A stretch of 64,000 bases of DNA, from the NCBI GenBank assembly GCA_020025825.1, contig JAHHRL010000008.1, positions 10,588 through 74,587 of the forward strand, given 5' to 3'. A program made the translations under genes and the position numbers. The DNA comes from Faecalibacterium sp. (GTDB lineage: Bacteria > Bacillota > Clostridia > Oscillospirales > Ruminococcaceae). Shown piece after piece: positions 10,062 through 18,382 of this stretch; the stretch's first letter is position 1; each line of letters starts with the position of its first letter. The notes under the pieces were generated by a model. The model worked only from the letters and a program-made list of their open reading frames with translations. It ran no database searches and was not told the DNA's origin.

Positions 10062-10772
10062 TCAGTTTTCGTACACCAGCGTGCCGGAAGCCTCACCGGA
10101 AACAGCTTTTGCAATGTTGTCCGGGTCTGCCAAATCAAATACAAAAATCGGCAGCTTGTTATCACGGCACAGGGTTGCAGCTGTGCTGTCCATAACTGCC
10201 AGCTTGTCCTCCAGTACCTTGCTGAAGGTCAGGCTGTCATACTTGGTAGCATCTGCATACTTGTGCGGGTCCTTATCATATACGCCGTCAACCATAGTTG
10301 CCTTCAGCATAATTTCGGCATCAATCTCAATTGCACGCAACGCACTGGTCGTATCCGTAGAGAAGAAAGGATTGCCTGTACCACCGCCAAACAGAACAAT
10401 TTTGCCATCCTTCATTGCCTGAATTGCCTCATCACGGTTAAACGGGGCTGCAATCTGCGGCATAAACAAGCTGGTCATAACCTGTGTTTCCAGGCCCTGC
10501 TGACGCAAAGCATCCGAAACTGCCAGGCAGTTCATAACAGTTGCCATCATACCAATTTTGTCAGCCAGAGTGCGCTCCATTTTACCGCTGGAGCGTCCAC
10601 GCCAGAAATTGCCGCCGCCAACTACAATGCCAATTTCCACACCCATATCGTGTGCTTTTTTAATGCCTGCACAAATGCCTTCCATTACAGCTTCATCAAA
10701 GCCGGTGCCTTTTTCTCCGCCCAAAGCTTCTCCGCTTACTTTCAGCAGCACTCTATTATAACGCAATGCCAT
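10062..10772 (-). CDS. pyrH: UMP kinase
   Basis: Amino-acid-kinase-fold enzyme phosphorylating UMP to UDP. The opening LLKVSGEALGG, the GGGNFWRGR loop and the PFFSTDTTSALRAIEI segment are typical. The frame can start at an ATG at 10790 or at 10772. I prefer 10772 (MALRYNRVLLKVSG), which matches the family N-terminus and has GGATGG ten bases upstream. First gene of the long minus-strand operon. Confidence 0.95.
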   Translation of the reverse strand: MALRYNRVLLKVSGEALGGEKGTGFDEAVMEGICAGIKKAHDMGVEIGIVVGGGNFWRGRSSGKMERTLADKIGMMATVMNCLAVSDALRQQGLETQVMTSLFMPQIAAPFNRDEAIQAMKDGKIVLFGGGTGNPFFSTDTTSALRAIEIDAEIMLKATMVDGVYDKDPHKYADATKYDSLTFSKVLEDKLAVMDSTAATLCRDNKLPIFVFDLADPDNIAKAVSGEASGTLVYEN

Positions 10773-10828
10773 ATTTATTACACCATCCATTCTCTTCGTG
10801 TTTGGAATTTTTCCTTATAGCTTTTCTT

Positions 10829-10857
10829 ATTTTACAATAAAAGGCGTCTATTGTAAA
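10829..10857 (-). promoter_or_regulatory. Promoter of the pyrH-polC operon
   Basis: On the minus strand, -35 TTTACA and -10 TAAAAT are separated by exactly 17 nt, giving a transcript start about 50 nt before pyrH. No other equally good promoter was seen upstream of the operon. Confidence 0.65.
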
Positions 10858-10917
10858 CACGAAAACCTTTTCCAATAGCGAAAAGTCCCCATTCTCCGTA
10901 TAAATCTGCATAAATAA

Positions 10918-10955
10918 AGCGGTGGTGCTCAACAAAAATGTCAAGCACCACCGCT
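10918..10955 (-). terminator. Terminator of the histidine-kinase module
   Basis: Perfect 12-bp stem AGCGGTGGTGCT/AGCACCACCGCT starting ten bases after the kinase stop codon and followed on the minus strand by TTTATTTATG. It separates the two-component genes from the pyrH promoter. Confidence 0.8.
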
Positions 10956-10965
10956 CTCTCACTAT

Positions 10966-11811
10966 TCAGGTCCAGTATTTTTCCAGCCCGGGAACACTCC
11001 CCAGCTCCATACGAATCCTCGCACGGCATTCCGCCTTATACAGCTCAGCTTGTTCTCCTTCGGAGCGGAACACCAATTGGCTGGTTGCCACAACCTTATC
11101 TCTGGGGATATTCAGGATAACCGTGGTTCCCTTTATTCCCGTCTTTACCGTCGGCTTCCATTCCAGCAAACCACACATCTCACGGCACAAATGCAGTCCT
11201 ATACCGGTTTCCACCCAGTAGGGATGTTCTCCCTCTTGCGTGTTCACGCATGGTGCTGTACACAGTGTCTGTACAATTTGTTTGGTCATCCCCTGTCCAA
11301 AATCCTGTACAATCAATTGCACATCATCTGCTTTTTCTTTTAGTGCAATAATCACCTTTTTGCCCGGCTTACTCAACTGCAGCGCATTTGATAATAAGTT
11401 CAGCAAAATACGTTCTGCCATTGTGCTGTCAGTTGTTACACATAGTGGCTGCTTTGGTATTGCAATTTCCAGCTTTACGCCGGTTGCACGTTCTACATAC
11501 TCGTTTTCTTCGCCTATTAGTTGAATCAGAGCACATAAATCGACTGGTTCTTGCCGTGGCTGCATCTCACCATGCGTGCATGCCATCAAATCAGCGCAAT
11601 TGCGCCACAGCCGTTCAATATGAGAGGTTGCAACACCGATGCTGTCCAGTGCCTGCTTTACCTTTTCATCTGCACCATCCGCATCGCATTGCAGATGCGT
11701 CCATAAATAGGAGCGATTGATGGATAATAGGTCAAGGGGCCGAATCATTTCATGTGTAATGGTGTCAACCATCAGCCGGTCCAGTGTTTCACGTGCGGTT
11801 TGATCCTGCAT
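10966..11811 (-). CDS. Soluble sensor histidine kinase
   Basis: Has a dimerisation/phosphoacceptor helix with THEMIRPLDLL (His20, followed by Glu and Pro as in classical H-boxes). Its ATPase domain shows an N-box LLNLLSNALQLS (about 136-147), a G1 box DFGQGM (170-175) and a G2 box GIGLHL. No transmembrane helix or sensory domain is present in 281 residues, so it must be cytosolic and may act as part of a phosphorelay or take its input from partner proteins. Its start overlaps the upstream response regulator by 23 nt, so the pair is translationally coupled and presumably cognate. The signal is unknown. Confidence 0.85.
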   Translation of the reverse strand: MQDQTARETLDRLMVDTITHEMIRPLDLLSINRSYLWTHLQCDADGADEKVKQALDSIGVATSHIERLWRNCADLMACTHGEMQPRQEPVDLCALIQLIGEENEYVERATGVKLEIAIPKQPLCVTTDSTMAERILLNLLSNALQLSKPGKKVIIALKEKADDVQLIVQDFGQGMTKQIVQTLCTAPCVNTQEGEHPYWVETGIGLHLCREMCGLLEWKPTVKTGIKGTTVILNIPRDKVVATSQLVFRSEGEQAELYKAECRARIRMELGSVPGLEKYWT

Positions 11812-12553
11812 AGATATTCTCCTTGTTTTCTACAGTTTGATCCGCATATCTACTGCAAGCATATAAAAATCGTTTTACGGTAGGTTTTGTTCCATCCATG
11901 CCATTGTCTTTTTTAAATTGCTGATACGCAGGTGTGTTTTGTTCCTCTAAACATTGAATCATACGTCGCAGCCCGCTGTCTACTGCTGAAACCGAAACTC
12001 CGTAACTTTTGGCTACCATCGGCAGCAGTTCTTTACGCAGCGCCAGTTGATGCTTTGTTTGAACCATAATCCGTACCGCTTGTGTTAAATACAATCCATG
12101 TACACGTTCGTCCTGCACACCCCATTTGTATAAAAGCGGATGCAGCTCTGTTTGCACTTTACTTTGCTTATCCGAAAGGAAAAGCTGTATGCGTTCCGCT
12201 AAAATATCCACATGCAGTGGCTTGCATAAAAACGAGTCCACTTCTTCTGGTACACGGCGCTGTATGCGGCGCAGCAGCTCCGTTGTTGTAAGTACAATTG
12301 TCACAGGGCGTTGCTGTAAGTGCAGTTTCCGGAAACGAAGTAAAAATTCCAGTGTATCCATATCCTGCATCATAGTATCCAGCACGATTCCGTCATACGT
12401 TTCGCCATTTTCCAATTCGTGGAGTAGCTGCGTACCGGCTCTAAACACTACACATTGCCCTACACTGCCTCGTTCCAGCAGATAGTCCGCTATTGTCCGC
12501 AGCTGCATACTATCTGCCGAGCACAGCGCTATCCGTATATTCTTTGCACGCAT
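11789..12553 (-). CDS. Response regulator with a Spo0A-like C-terminal domain
   Basis: Residues 6-125 form a receiver domain: acidic residue Asp14, phosphoacceptor Asp59 in GIVLDTMMQ, and the conserved Lys111 in CKPLHV. Residues 135-210 resemble the Spo0A DNA-binding domain: a helical segment beginning LLYKWGVQDERVHGLYL, followed by LLPMVAKSYGVSVSAVDSGL as a probable recognition helix-turn-helix. The receiver lacks the second acidic residue usually next to Asp14 (SAD instead of DD), so metal binding may be altered. It is too diverged to call Spo0A itself. The overlapping kinase downstream is the likely partner. The assignment rests on motif reading, not alignment scores. Confidence 0.75.
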   Translation of the reverse strand: MRAKNIRIALCSADSMQLRTIADYLLERGSVGQCVVFRAGTQLLHELENGETYDGIVLDTMMQDMDTLEFLLRFRKLHLQQRPVTIVLTTTELLRRIQRRVPEEVDSFLCKPLHVDILAERIQLFLSDKQSKVQTELHPLLYKWGVQDERVHGLYLTQAVRIMVQTKHQLALRKELLPMVAKSYGVSVSAVDSGLRRMIQCLEEQNTPAYQQFKKDNGMDGTKPTVKRFLYACSRYADQTVENKENIYAGSNRT

Positions 12554-12563
12554 TCTATGTTCC

Positions 12564-12863
12564 TCACCCTACCATTACCTTGCATGGTACTAAATCTGTT
12601 ACAATATCTCGCCAACTGTCCAGCTGAACTGCATTCTCATATAAAAATCGGAGTACATTGTATGCCATCGGCTCTGAGCAATCTAACAATAATCCATCCG
12701 TTTTATGCGTAATTTCCGATTCATCTTCCAGCCGAATCTCCCACAAGCTTCCGTCTTCTTTTAATTGGTATTTCACCTGATGTACAGTCTGCATCTTCCC
12801 TAAATCAGAAAAAGACCTAACATATTCTGCTTGTACCTGTTCCATTTCCACTTGCGGTTTCAC
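12564..12863 (-). CDS. Small conserved protein, DUF6514-like (paralog 1)
   Basis: A 99-residue soluble protein with no signal peptide. It starts with GTG at 12863 behind GGGGGAG. It is clearly paralogous to the protein at 13476-13775: both share EYxRSFSxLGxxQ near the start, LLLxCxExxAY in the middle and FLYENAxxxxSWRDxVxDxxP at the end. The C-terminal pattern recalls the DUF6514 family of Clostridia, which I name only tentatively. Its stop lies ten bases before the response-regulator start, so it may be the first gene of that three-gene transcript. Function unknown. Confidence 0.75.
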   Translation of the reverse strand: MKPQVEMEQVQAEYVRSFSDLGKMQTVHQVKYQLKEDGSLWEIRLEDESEITHKTDGLLLDCSEPMAYNVLRFLYENAVQLDSWRDIVTDLVPCKVMVG

Positions 12864-12982
12864 TTTATCTCCCCCTTATTTTTTATATTATTTTACCCCC
12901 ACCAGACACCATGATGCAACAAAAAGAATGCGTCAAAATGCGTCGCATACACACAAGCCGTGCCATTTTAGCTCGATAGCCC

Positions 12983-13011
12983 TTGACATTTTATTATCCA
13001 GGGTATTAAAT
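12983..13011 (+). promoter_or_regulatory. Promoter of tRNA-Ala
   Basis: Consensus -35 TTGACA and -10 TTAAAT with a 17-nt spacer; the predicted start is about 12 nt before the tRNA. Confidence 0.65.
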
Positions 13012-13029
13012 TTATGGCAAAGTTGTTAT

Positions 13030-13105
13030 GGGCCTGTAGCTCAGTTGGGAGAGCGTTCGGTTCGCATCCGAGAGGTCAAGGGTTCAAATCCCTCCAGGTC
13101 CACCA
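13030..13105 (+). tRNA. tRNA-Ala (anticodon CGC)
   Basis: Full cloverleaf with encoded CCA. The acceptor stem GGGCCTG pairs with CAGGTCC and includes the G3-U70 pair that marks alanine tRNAs. The anticodon loop TTCGCAT gives CGC, which reads GCG. Confidence 0.95.
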
Positions 13106-13151
13106 TATTTACCTATCGGCCATCAAAAACAACGTATAGCCGATTATCTGT

Positions 13152-13190
13152 AAGCTGCCCTGTATGTATGCAGAGCAGCTTTTTCTTTTT
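13152..13190 (+). terminator. Terminator of tRNA-Ala
   Basis: Stem AAGCTGC/GCAGCTT with a further CTG/CAG pairing in the loop, followed by TTTTTCTTTTTT on the plus strand. Confidence 0.75.
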
Positions 13191-13222
13191 TGTATTTTCG
13201 TTTCAACCATTTATCTGCTAGA

Positions 13223-13276
13223 ACAAAACAAGTCCGCTTTTCAGTGTAAGCTACACGAAAAGCGGACTTGTTTTGT
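13223..13276. repeat. Long inverted repeat (hairpin)
   Basis: Two 20-bp arms, ACAAAACAAGTCCGCTTTTC and its exact reverse complement, enclose a further GTGT/ACAC pairing with one bulged A and a 5-nt loop. It is much longer than the other terminators here and lies 200 bases from the nearest gene end. It could be a bidirectional terminator or a small mobile remnant. Confidence 0.8.
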
Positions 13277-13475
13277 CCTGTTTTCCACATGATAAATATA
13301 TATTTCAGAACGTGCATTATATGCACATTTATCTCTCACTTTTCGTTAAATAGAGAATTGACTCATTCTCTTTTTCAAACGAAATCCACGCAAGCATTAA
13401 ACTTTTTGTTCAACTGATCTGTACAAACTATACCCGCACATTGTACCATCAGTCCTCGCCTAAAGCGATTATCCC

Positions 13476-13775
13476 TTAAACTAATATTGCTTTTTCCGGC
13501 ATCATGTCCGCTACTACATCACGCCAGCTTTCAAACGGAATCGCATTCTCATAGAGAAATCTTACTAATGTATAAGCCACCTGTTCTCCGCAATTCAACA
13601 ACATTTGGTCTGTATGGCTTTCTTTCGCTTCAATGCATTGCAAGGAAACCTTCCACAAGTCGTCTTGAGGCTGTACTTGATACGTAATTTGATGTGCATC
13701 TTGTAATTCACCCAACTCAGAAAACGAACGAGTGTACTCTTTCTTTGCCTGCAATCCTTCTTGCTGTTGTTCCAC
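13476..13775 (-). CDS. Small conserved protein, DUF6514-like (paralog 2)
   Basis: A 99-residue paralog of the protein at 12564-12863, alike in length and in the EYTRSFSELGELQDAHQI N-terminal and VRFLYENAIPFESWRD C-terminal segments. The middle differs more (QCIEAKESHTDQ). No membrane segment or signal peptide. It is a single-gene unit behind its own promoter at 13799-13827. The duplication, with tRNA-Ala between the copies, suggests local expansion. Function unknown. Confidence 0.75.
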   Translation of the reverse strand: MEQQQEGLQAKKEYTRSFSELGELQDAHQITYQVQPQDDLWKVSLQCIEAKESHTDQMLLNCGEQVAYTLVRFLYENAIPFESWRDVVADMMPEKAILV

Positions 13776-14077
13776 CCAATCACCTTCCTCTCCGCTTTAT
13801 TGTACTTCTAGTAATAATTGATTGCAACCAAAAAGTTACGTCAGAATTGTCCTTTTTTTATATTGTTTTGGCTTTTTTCTTGCAAATCCGACTCTTTTTT
13901 CGTTCAGTCTTGTAACATTTCAAAAAATAAACTACGTTAAATCGGCTTTTATATAAAAAGGTACTTTTACTTTTATTTTTCGGTAAAGAAATGGAAAAAA
14001 TTGTATTTTATCAACTTTTTCCCAGCCGAGTTACTTTTTGTATTTAAATATCGTTACCGTTTTACAAGACTTCCATA
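13776..14077. other. AT-rich intergenic stretch
   Basis: Contains the promoter of the small-protein gene (13799-13827). The rest, about 250 bases of AT-rich sequence up to the stop of the deformylase-like gene, shows no ORF, tRNA or convincing hairpin. Confidence 0.55.
13799..13827 (-). promoter_or_regulatory. Promoter of the second DUF6514-like gene
   Basis: Minus-strand -35 TTGCAA and -10 TACAAT with a 17-nt spacer, about 24 nt before the start codon. Confidence 0.6.
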
Positions 14078-14491
14078 TTAAATTAAAACACCATTGCAGT
14101 GGTCGATTTCATGCTGGATAATTTGTGCCGTCCAGCCTGTAAATGTCTTAAATCTAACCTGGAACGTTTCCGTTTGATATTGAACCTTAATGCTTTTCCA
14201 GCGCTTTGCTTTTCTTGGACCGCCCAACAAAGAAAGGCAGCTTTCCTCCGCTTCGTAAGCGCCGAATTTTTTTATAATGCTCGGGTTATACATCACCATA
14301 TATTCGCCATCGCAGTCAAAGGCAATAATGCTTTTGTTTATGCCTATCATATTAGCTGCCATACCCACACACGAATCTTCATGGGCAATCAGTGTTTCCA
14401 ATAAATCGTGCGCTACCTGCACATCGTCCTGTGTAGCCGTCACGGCTTTTTGCTGTAGAAACAACGGGTCATGCATTAACTCTCTTACCAT
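14078..14491 (-). CDS. Peptide deformylase-like protein
   Basis: A 137-residue member of the peptide deformylase family, which removes the N-formyl group from new proteins. The metal-binding QHEIDH motif is at the C-terminus, and ESCLSLLGG corresponds to the EGCLS motif. Motif 1 reads GMAANMIG where functional enzymes have G-L-A-A-P-Q-I-G, so the conserved glutamine that takes part in catalysis is methionine, and the Gly of EGCLS is Ser. This pattern matches the short streptococcal/clostridial PDF-like group, whose activity is doubtful. It stands alone, downstream of alsT. A regular def gene is likely elsewhere. Confidence 0.85.
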   Translation of the reverse strand: MVRELMHDPLFLQQKAVTATQDDVQVAHDLLETLIAHEDSCVGMAANMIGINKSIIAFDCDGEYMVMYNPSIIKKFGAYEAEESCLSLLGGPRKAKRWKSIKVQYQTETFQVRFKTFTGWTAQIIQHEIDHCNGVLI

Positions 14492-14598
14492 TTGTTTCCT
14501 CCATTTTTTCGTTTTATTCTTATTAGTATATCAATCTCTGATTTATAAGGCAATGCCCGTAAAAAAAGGAGAGACCTTTCGGTCCCTCCTTTCAGCAA

Positions 14599-16005
14599 TT
14601 ACTTTTTCATTTTTTCTTCGTAGTCACGCAAACTGGATAATGCTTCTTTGGACATTGGCAGTAACGCAATCATGTTGAAAACCGTCATCAAACCAACACC
14701 CACGTCACCTAAATCCCACACAAACGTGTATGCAGCTAAGCAGCCCACAAACAGCATAACAAGCGCTAACAGCTTGTACAATGTTTGTGACAGCCAGTTA
14801 TCTCCAAACAGGTATGCGATATTAGGTCTTGCATAAAACAAAATGCCAATAAATGTTGAGAAGCTAAACAGCAACAGGATAAGCGCAATAAAAATAACAC
14901 CAAATGCACCAAAGTGATATTCCATTGCCGCTTGCAGCAAATCCATGCCGCTCAGATTTGCAATCGTTTCAGCCGGTGCCAGCAACATAATCATAGCGGA
15001 GCAGCTGCAAATTACAATCGTGTCAATAAAAACGCCAAAAGCCTGCAGTAAACCTACCTTAGCAGGATGTTCTGCATCTGCTGCAGCAGCAGCACACGGT
15101 GCTGAGCCGGAACCTGCTTCGTTGGAAAACAGACCACGCTTAACGCCGTTCATGATAACGGCACCAATACCGCCTGCAACAACCTGACGTACACCAAATG
15201 CTTCCTCAAAAATGTTTTGAAGTACCTGCGGAATCAATGTAATATTGCGTGCGATAATAATAAGTGTTGCTGCAAAAAAGCAGCCTGCCATTACGGGAAC
15301 AACCGCATCCAGAACCTTTACCGTTGCATTTTTGCGCAAAACAATCACAGCCGATACTGCCACCAACACCACTGCTGTATAAAGCGGCGGAATCTGAAAC
15401 GCATTGTACATTGCAGAGGAAACCGAGTTGCCAATCACCTGGCTAATACCGCACCAGCAAATCAAACCCGATACAGCGAAAAGCACAGCAATTACAGAGT
15501 AGCGCATTTTCTTAGGATCTTTGTGGCGCAGTTTTGCCGCAAAAGCATGAATATAACATGCTGGGCCGCCACGGTAACCGCCGTACAGTGGATCTTCCTC
15601 GTGGTATATCTGCGCCAATGTGGCCTCCATAAACGCCGTGGCAGAACCTACCAAGGCGGAAACCCACATCCAAAATACAGCGCCGGCACCGCCCAGCGAA
15701 ATAGCAGAAACAACACCTACTAAGTTTCCCATGCCGATACGTGTTGCCGTAGAAATAATCAGCGCTTGAAAACCGGATATGTGTCCTCCGCTTTGCTTTT
15801 CACGATTTTTAATGGTGATACGAATCATTTCCGGAAATAGCCGAACCTGCACAAAGCGGCTTCTCAGGGTAAACCAAATACCTACCGGCACCAAAATCAG
15901 CACCAGCAGCGAAATACCCAGTTCGCTGCCGCCGGGTAATGGAATGGTAATTAAATCTCCCCACAACAGATTGTAAAAAAAGTAAAGAATCTGCATATCC
16001 CACAT
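14599..16005 (-). CDS. Sodium/alanine (glycine) symporter, AGCS family
   Basis: Integral membrane transporter importing alanine or glycine with sodium. About ten to eleven hydrophobic segments are seen. Family motifs include GMGNLVGV, GAGAVFWMWVSALVGSATAF and the loop NGVKRGLFSNEAGSGSAP. The frame extends to 16053, but the ATG at 16005 (MWDMQILYFF) follows AGAGGGG and gives the usual N-terminus, about 468 residues. It is divergent from a LysR regulator, with a palindrome between, which suggests that the regulator controls it. Confidence 0.92.
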   Translation of the reverse strand: MWDMQILYFFYNLLWGDLITIPLPGGSELGISLLVLILVPVGIWFTLRSRFVQVRLFPEMIRITIKNREKQSGGHISGFQALIISTATRIGMGNLVGVVSAISLGGAGAVFWMWVSALVGSATAFMEATLAQIYHEEDPLYGGYRGGPACYIHAFAAKLRHKDPKKMRYSVIAVLFAVSGLICWCGISQVIGNSVSSAMYNAFQIPPLYTAVVLVAVSAVIVLRKNATVKVLDAVVPVMAGCFFAATLIIIARNITLIPQVLQNIFEEAFGVRQVVAGGIGAVIMNGVKRGLFSNEAGSGSAPCAAAAADAEHPAKVGLLQAFGVFIDTIVICSCSAMIMLLAPAETIANLSGMDLLQAAMEYHFGAFGVIFIALILLLFSFSTFIGILFYARPNIAYLFGDNWLSQTLYKLLALVMLFVGCLAAYTFVWDLGDVGVGLMTVFNMIALLPMSKEALSSLRDYEEKMKK

Positions 16006-16048
16006 ATTCCCCTCTCTTGCTTTTTGTTTTGCTTTAGTATACAGTAGT

Positions 16049-16070
16049 ATCAATCATTTGTAAAATTGAT
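16049..16070. promoter_or_regulatory. Probable LysR binding site between alsT and lysR
   Basis: Interrupted palindrome ATCAAT-N10-ATTGAT in the divergent intergenic region, with the T-N11-A geometry expected of LysR-type boxes. A second small palindrome, ATTGCAAT, lies at 16081-16088. Confidence 0.55.
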
Positions 16071-16116
16071 AATAAAGATGATTGCAATCTAATTATTCGA
16101 TGTTGGAGGTTGCACA

Positions 16117-17004
16117 ATGGATCTCAAAAATCTAACCACCTTTATCCATGTAGCCGAACTTCAAAGCTTTACTAAAGCCGGTGAAAAACTCGGCTATTCC
16201 CAGTCCACTATTTCTTTTCAAATACGCCAATTGGAAAACGAACTTGGCTTTCCTTTGTTTGAGCGCATCAGCCATACCGTTACCTTAACCGAGCATGGTG
16301 CCCGCCTGCTAAAGTTTTCGCATCAAGTACAAGCTATGCTGCAAGACCTAATGCAAGCCAGTACCAATCCCCAAAAAGTCCGTGGCTTGGTACGTCTGGC
16401 CATGGCAGACTCTCTTTCTGTAGCGCTTATCCACCACATTTATCCTGATTTACATCGAAACTATCCTGACATAACACTGGAGTGCACAACTGCCGGCACG
16501 CCCGAGCTATCCCGTTTTCTAAACCAAAATGAAGCAGATTTGGTGTATACCATGGACAGCCACATCTACAACGCTAACTACGTTATTTTGAAGGAAACAC
16601 GCATCCCAACCCACTTTATTTGCAGCCCGTCCAATCCGCTTGCACAGCGGGATTTTGTCCCGATAGAAGAACTTGTGCAGCAGCCTTTTCTGCTTACTGA
16701 AAACGGTATGAGTTATCGGCGCATACTAGATGAAACTCTTGCTGCACGCTCTTTGGAAATTAAGCCGGTGTTTGTAAGCGGTGACACCCATTTGCTGTGT
16801 ACCCTTGTATCGCAAGGCTGCGGCTTATCCTTGCTGCCTAACTATGTATGCCGCCATATGCTGGAAACAGGCGCTCTGTGCGAGGTAAAAACCGACGAGG
16901 ACATTCGTCCCGTAGTATGGGCACAGTTGCTCCACCACCGCAATAAATGGGTCTCAGACGCAATGCGTATCGTTATCGACGCTCTCCGCAACTGCGAATT
17001 ATAA
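16117..17004 (+). CDS. LysR-family transcriptional regulator
   Basis: A 295-residue regulator. The N-terminal winged helix-turn-helix (about 1-60) has TFIHVAELQSFTKAGEKLGYSQ and the usual QSTISFQIRQLENELG. The remaining 230 residues form the periplasmic-binding-like effector domain, with GCGLSLLPNYV near the C-terminus. The start at 16117 has GGAGG seven bases upstream. It is divergent from the alanine/glycine symporter, its most likely target. The effector is unknown. Confidence 0.92.
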   Translation: MDLKNLTTFIHVAELQSFTKAGEKLGYSQSTISFQIRQLENELGFPLFERISHTVTLTEHGARLLKFSHQVQAMLQDLMQASTNPQKVRGLVRLAMADSLSVALIHHIYPDLHRNYPDITLECTTAGTPELSRFLNQNEADLVYTMDSHIYNANYVILKETRIPTHFICSPSNPLAQRDFVPIEELVQQPFLLTENGMSYRRILDETLAARSLEIKPVFVSGDTHLLCTLVSQGCGLSLLPNYVCRHMLETGALCEVKTDEDIRPVVWAQLLHHRNKWVSDAMRIVIDALRNCEL

Positions 17005-17013
17005 CCATATACA

Positions 17014-17061
17014 AAAACACCGCCCTATTATGGTACAAAGCCATAGTACAGTGGTGTTTTT
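17014..17061. terminator. Terminator between lysR and the XRE gene
   Basis: AAAACACC pairs with GGTGTTTT, and TATGG with CCATA inside. The outer right arm runs into TTTTTG. It separates two convergent genes and could serve both. Confidence 0.6.
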
Positions 17062-17086
17062 GCTATAAACGAATAAAAACGTATTT

Positions 17087-18142
17087 TCAGTCCTGACCGT
17101 CAAATTCACTTATGGCCGCTTGAAATATCTCATTGTCTTTCAAAAAAGCTGTATCGTCTTCCGTGCAAATGGAATCAATCAGAATTTTTCTCATCCGTGT
17201 GCCAAATGCCGCATCTTCTTTTTTGCTTTTGATATGGCGATATAGCGGTGATTTGTTGATATCCCGCTTATGTGTTAGCGCTTTCAGCATGGGCACAAGC
17301 GCCTGCACCAATTTTGCAGGATTTTTTTGTGCAGCATAAAGCTGAAACTCCGCTGCATAGCGATTATACTCCCATAAATCAAATATCTCGGCGCATTTTT
17401 TCGATACGTCTGCAATATATTCTGCATCTTCTGTTCGGTTTTGCTGCAACGCAATTTCCATCAGCAACATAAGCGTCTGCTGCACCTCATTTGTAAGCGA
17501 AAGCAGTTTTTCTTCTTCTATTTTTGCAGCTTCTTCCAATTTTCCCATTGTCATATAGAGGCTGGCCTGTATTTGCTTTTTATCTACAGGACTTTTCTCC
17601 GGCAACGTTTGTAATAGCTCCTGTGCTGCTTCGTATTCCTTTCGCTCTCTGTACATCGAAATCAAAACTGATTTTGCACGATTGCGTATATTCTCATCGT
17701 TGCTGTTTAGCGCACGCTGATATAATTCTTCCACCTCATTTTTGTAATTTGCGGTATTTTCTGCCTTTGGCTGCATGGTTAATGCACCATCTAAAAACAT
17801 AGCCGTATTTAATATCAATGCATAACAAGTGGGAAATTCTTTTATCTTATCCATTGCCAGCTCAAAAACCTTCTCAAATCCATCTGATGCCAAACTTTCC
17901 GATAAACTATTCAGAAACAGTGCAATTTCTTTTTCCGATAAATCATCTTGGAAAGACAAAAGTGTATTTAAGTCTGTACCAAGCAGTCGGGCCAATATCG
18001 GCAGAAGTGTTATATCCGGATAAGATACGCCTTTCTCCCATTTATTCACGGCCGGTGCAGTTACCCCAAGATACCCCGCAAGCTGTTCCTGTGTCAGCTG
18101 CTTTGCAATACGTCGCTCCCGAATGATTTCACTCAACTTCAT
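17087..18142 (-). CDS. XRE-family regulator with a helical-repeat C-terminus
   Basis: Residues 1-60 are a lambda-repressor-type helix-turn-helix (IIRERRIAKQLTQEQLAGYL, then GVTAPAVNKWEKGVSYPDI). The remaining 290 residues are all-helical, rich in Leu, Ala, Glu and Lys, and look like tetratricopeptide-type repeats, as in regulators that bind peptides or partner proteins. The frame reaches 18169, but the ATG at 18142 (MKLSEIIRERR) follows GGGGAGAAAC and fits the family. No linked target gene is obvious. Confidence 0.87.
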   Translation of the reverse strand: MKLSEIIRERRIAKQLTQEQLAGYLGVTAPAVNKWEKGVSYPDITLLPILARLLGTDLNTLLSFQDDLSEKEIALFLNSLSESLASDGFEKVFELAMDKIKEFPTCYALILNTAMFLDGALTMQPKAENTANYKNEVEELYQRALNSNDENIRNRAKSVLISMYRERKEYEAAQELLQTLPEKSPVDKKQIQASLYMTMGKLEEAAKIEEEKLLSLTNEVQQTLMLLMEIALQQNRTEDAEYIADVSKKCAEIFDLWEYNRYAAEFQLYAAQKNPAKLVQALVPMLKALTHKRDINKSPLYRHIKSKKEDAAFGTRMRKILIDSICTEDDTAFLKDNEIFQAAISEFDGQD

Positions 18143-18278
18143 ACCGTTTCTCCCCGCCTTTCTTACCACTATTTTACCATCTGTCCTTCCTGCTGACTAT
18201 TGAATCCTTTTTACGTTTTACAAACAAAAATAAACCGTACGTTAACATTTTCTCGTACTCTCCACTCCTGTAAATATA

Positions 18279-18326
18279 AAAAAGAACAATGACGAATCCC
18301 ATAAAAGAATTTGCATTGTTCTTTTT
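18279..18326. repeat. Inverted repeat upstream of the XRE gene
   Basis: Perfect 13-bp arms AAAAAGAACAATG and CATTGTTCTTTTT, 22 nt apart. It lies between the XRE start and the tRNA-Leu terminator and could be a second, bidirectional terminator. Confidence 0.6.
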
Positions 18327-18358
18327 GTGTGCATTATTTTCATTTTTGCAAAAGAAAA

Positions 18359-18382
18359 AGCCCATCACTTTCGTGATGGGCT
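18359..18382 (-). terminator. Terminator of tRNA-Leu
   Basis: 10-bp stem AGCCCATCAC/GTGATGGGCT starting at the tRNA 3' end and followed on the minus strand by TTTTTCTTTTG. Confidence 0.85.

Larger units (their letters stand above)
13106..13475. other. Gene-free stretch after tRNA-Ala
   Basis: No supportable coding sequence. It holds the tRNA terminator and a long inverted repeat (both listed separately), then about 200 bases of AT-rich sequence up to the stop of the second small-protein gene. Confidence 0.6.
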
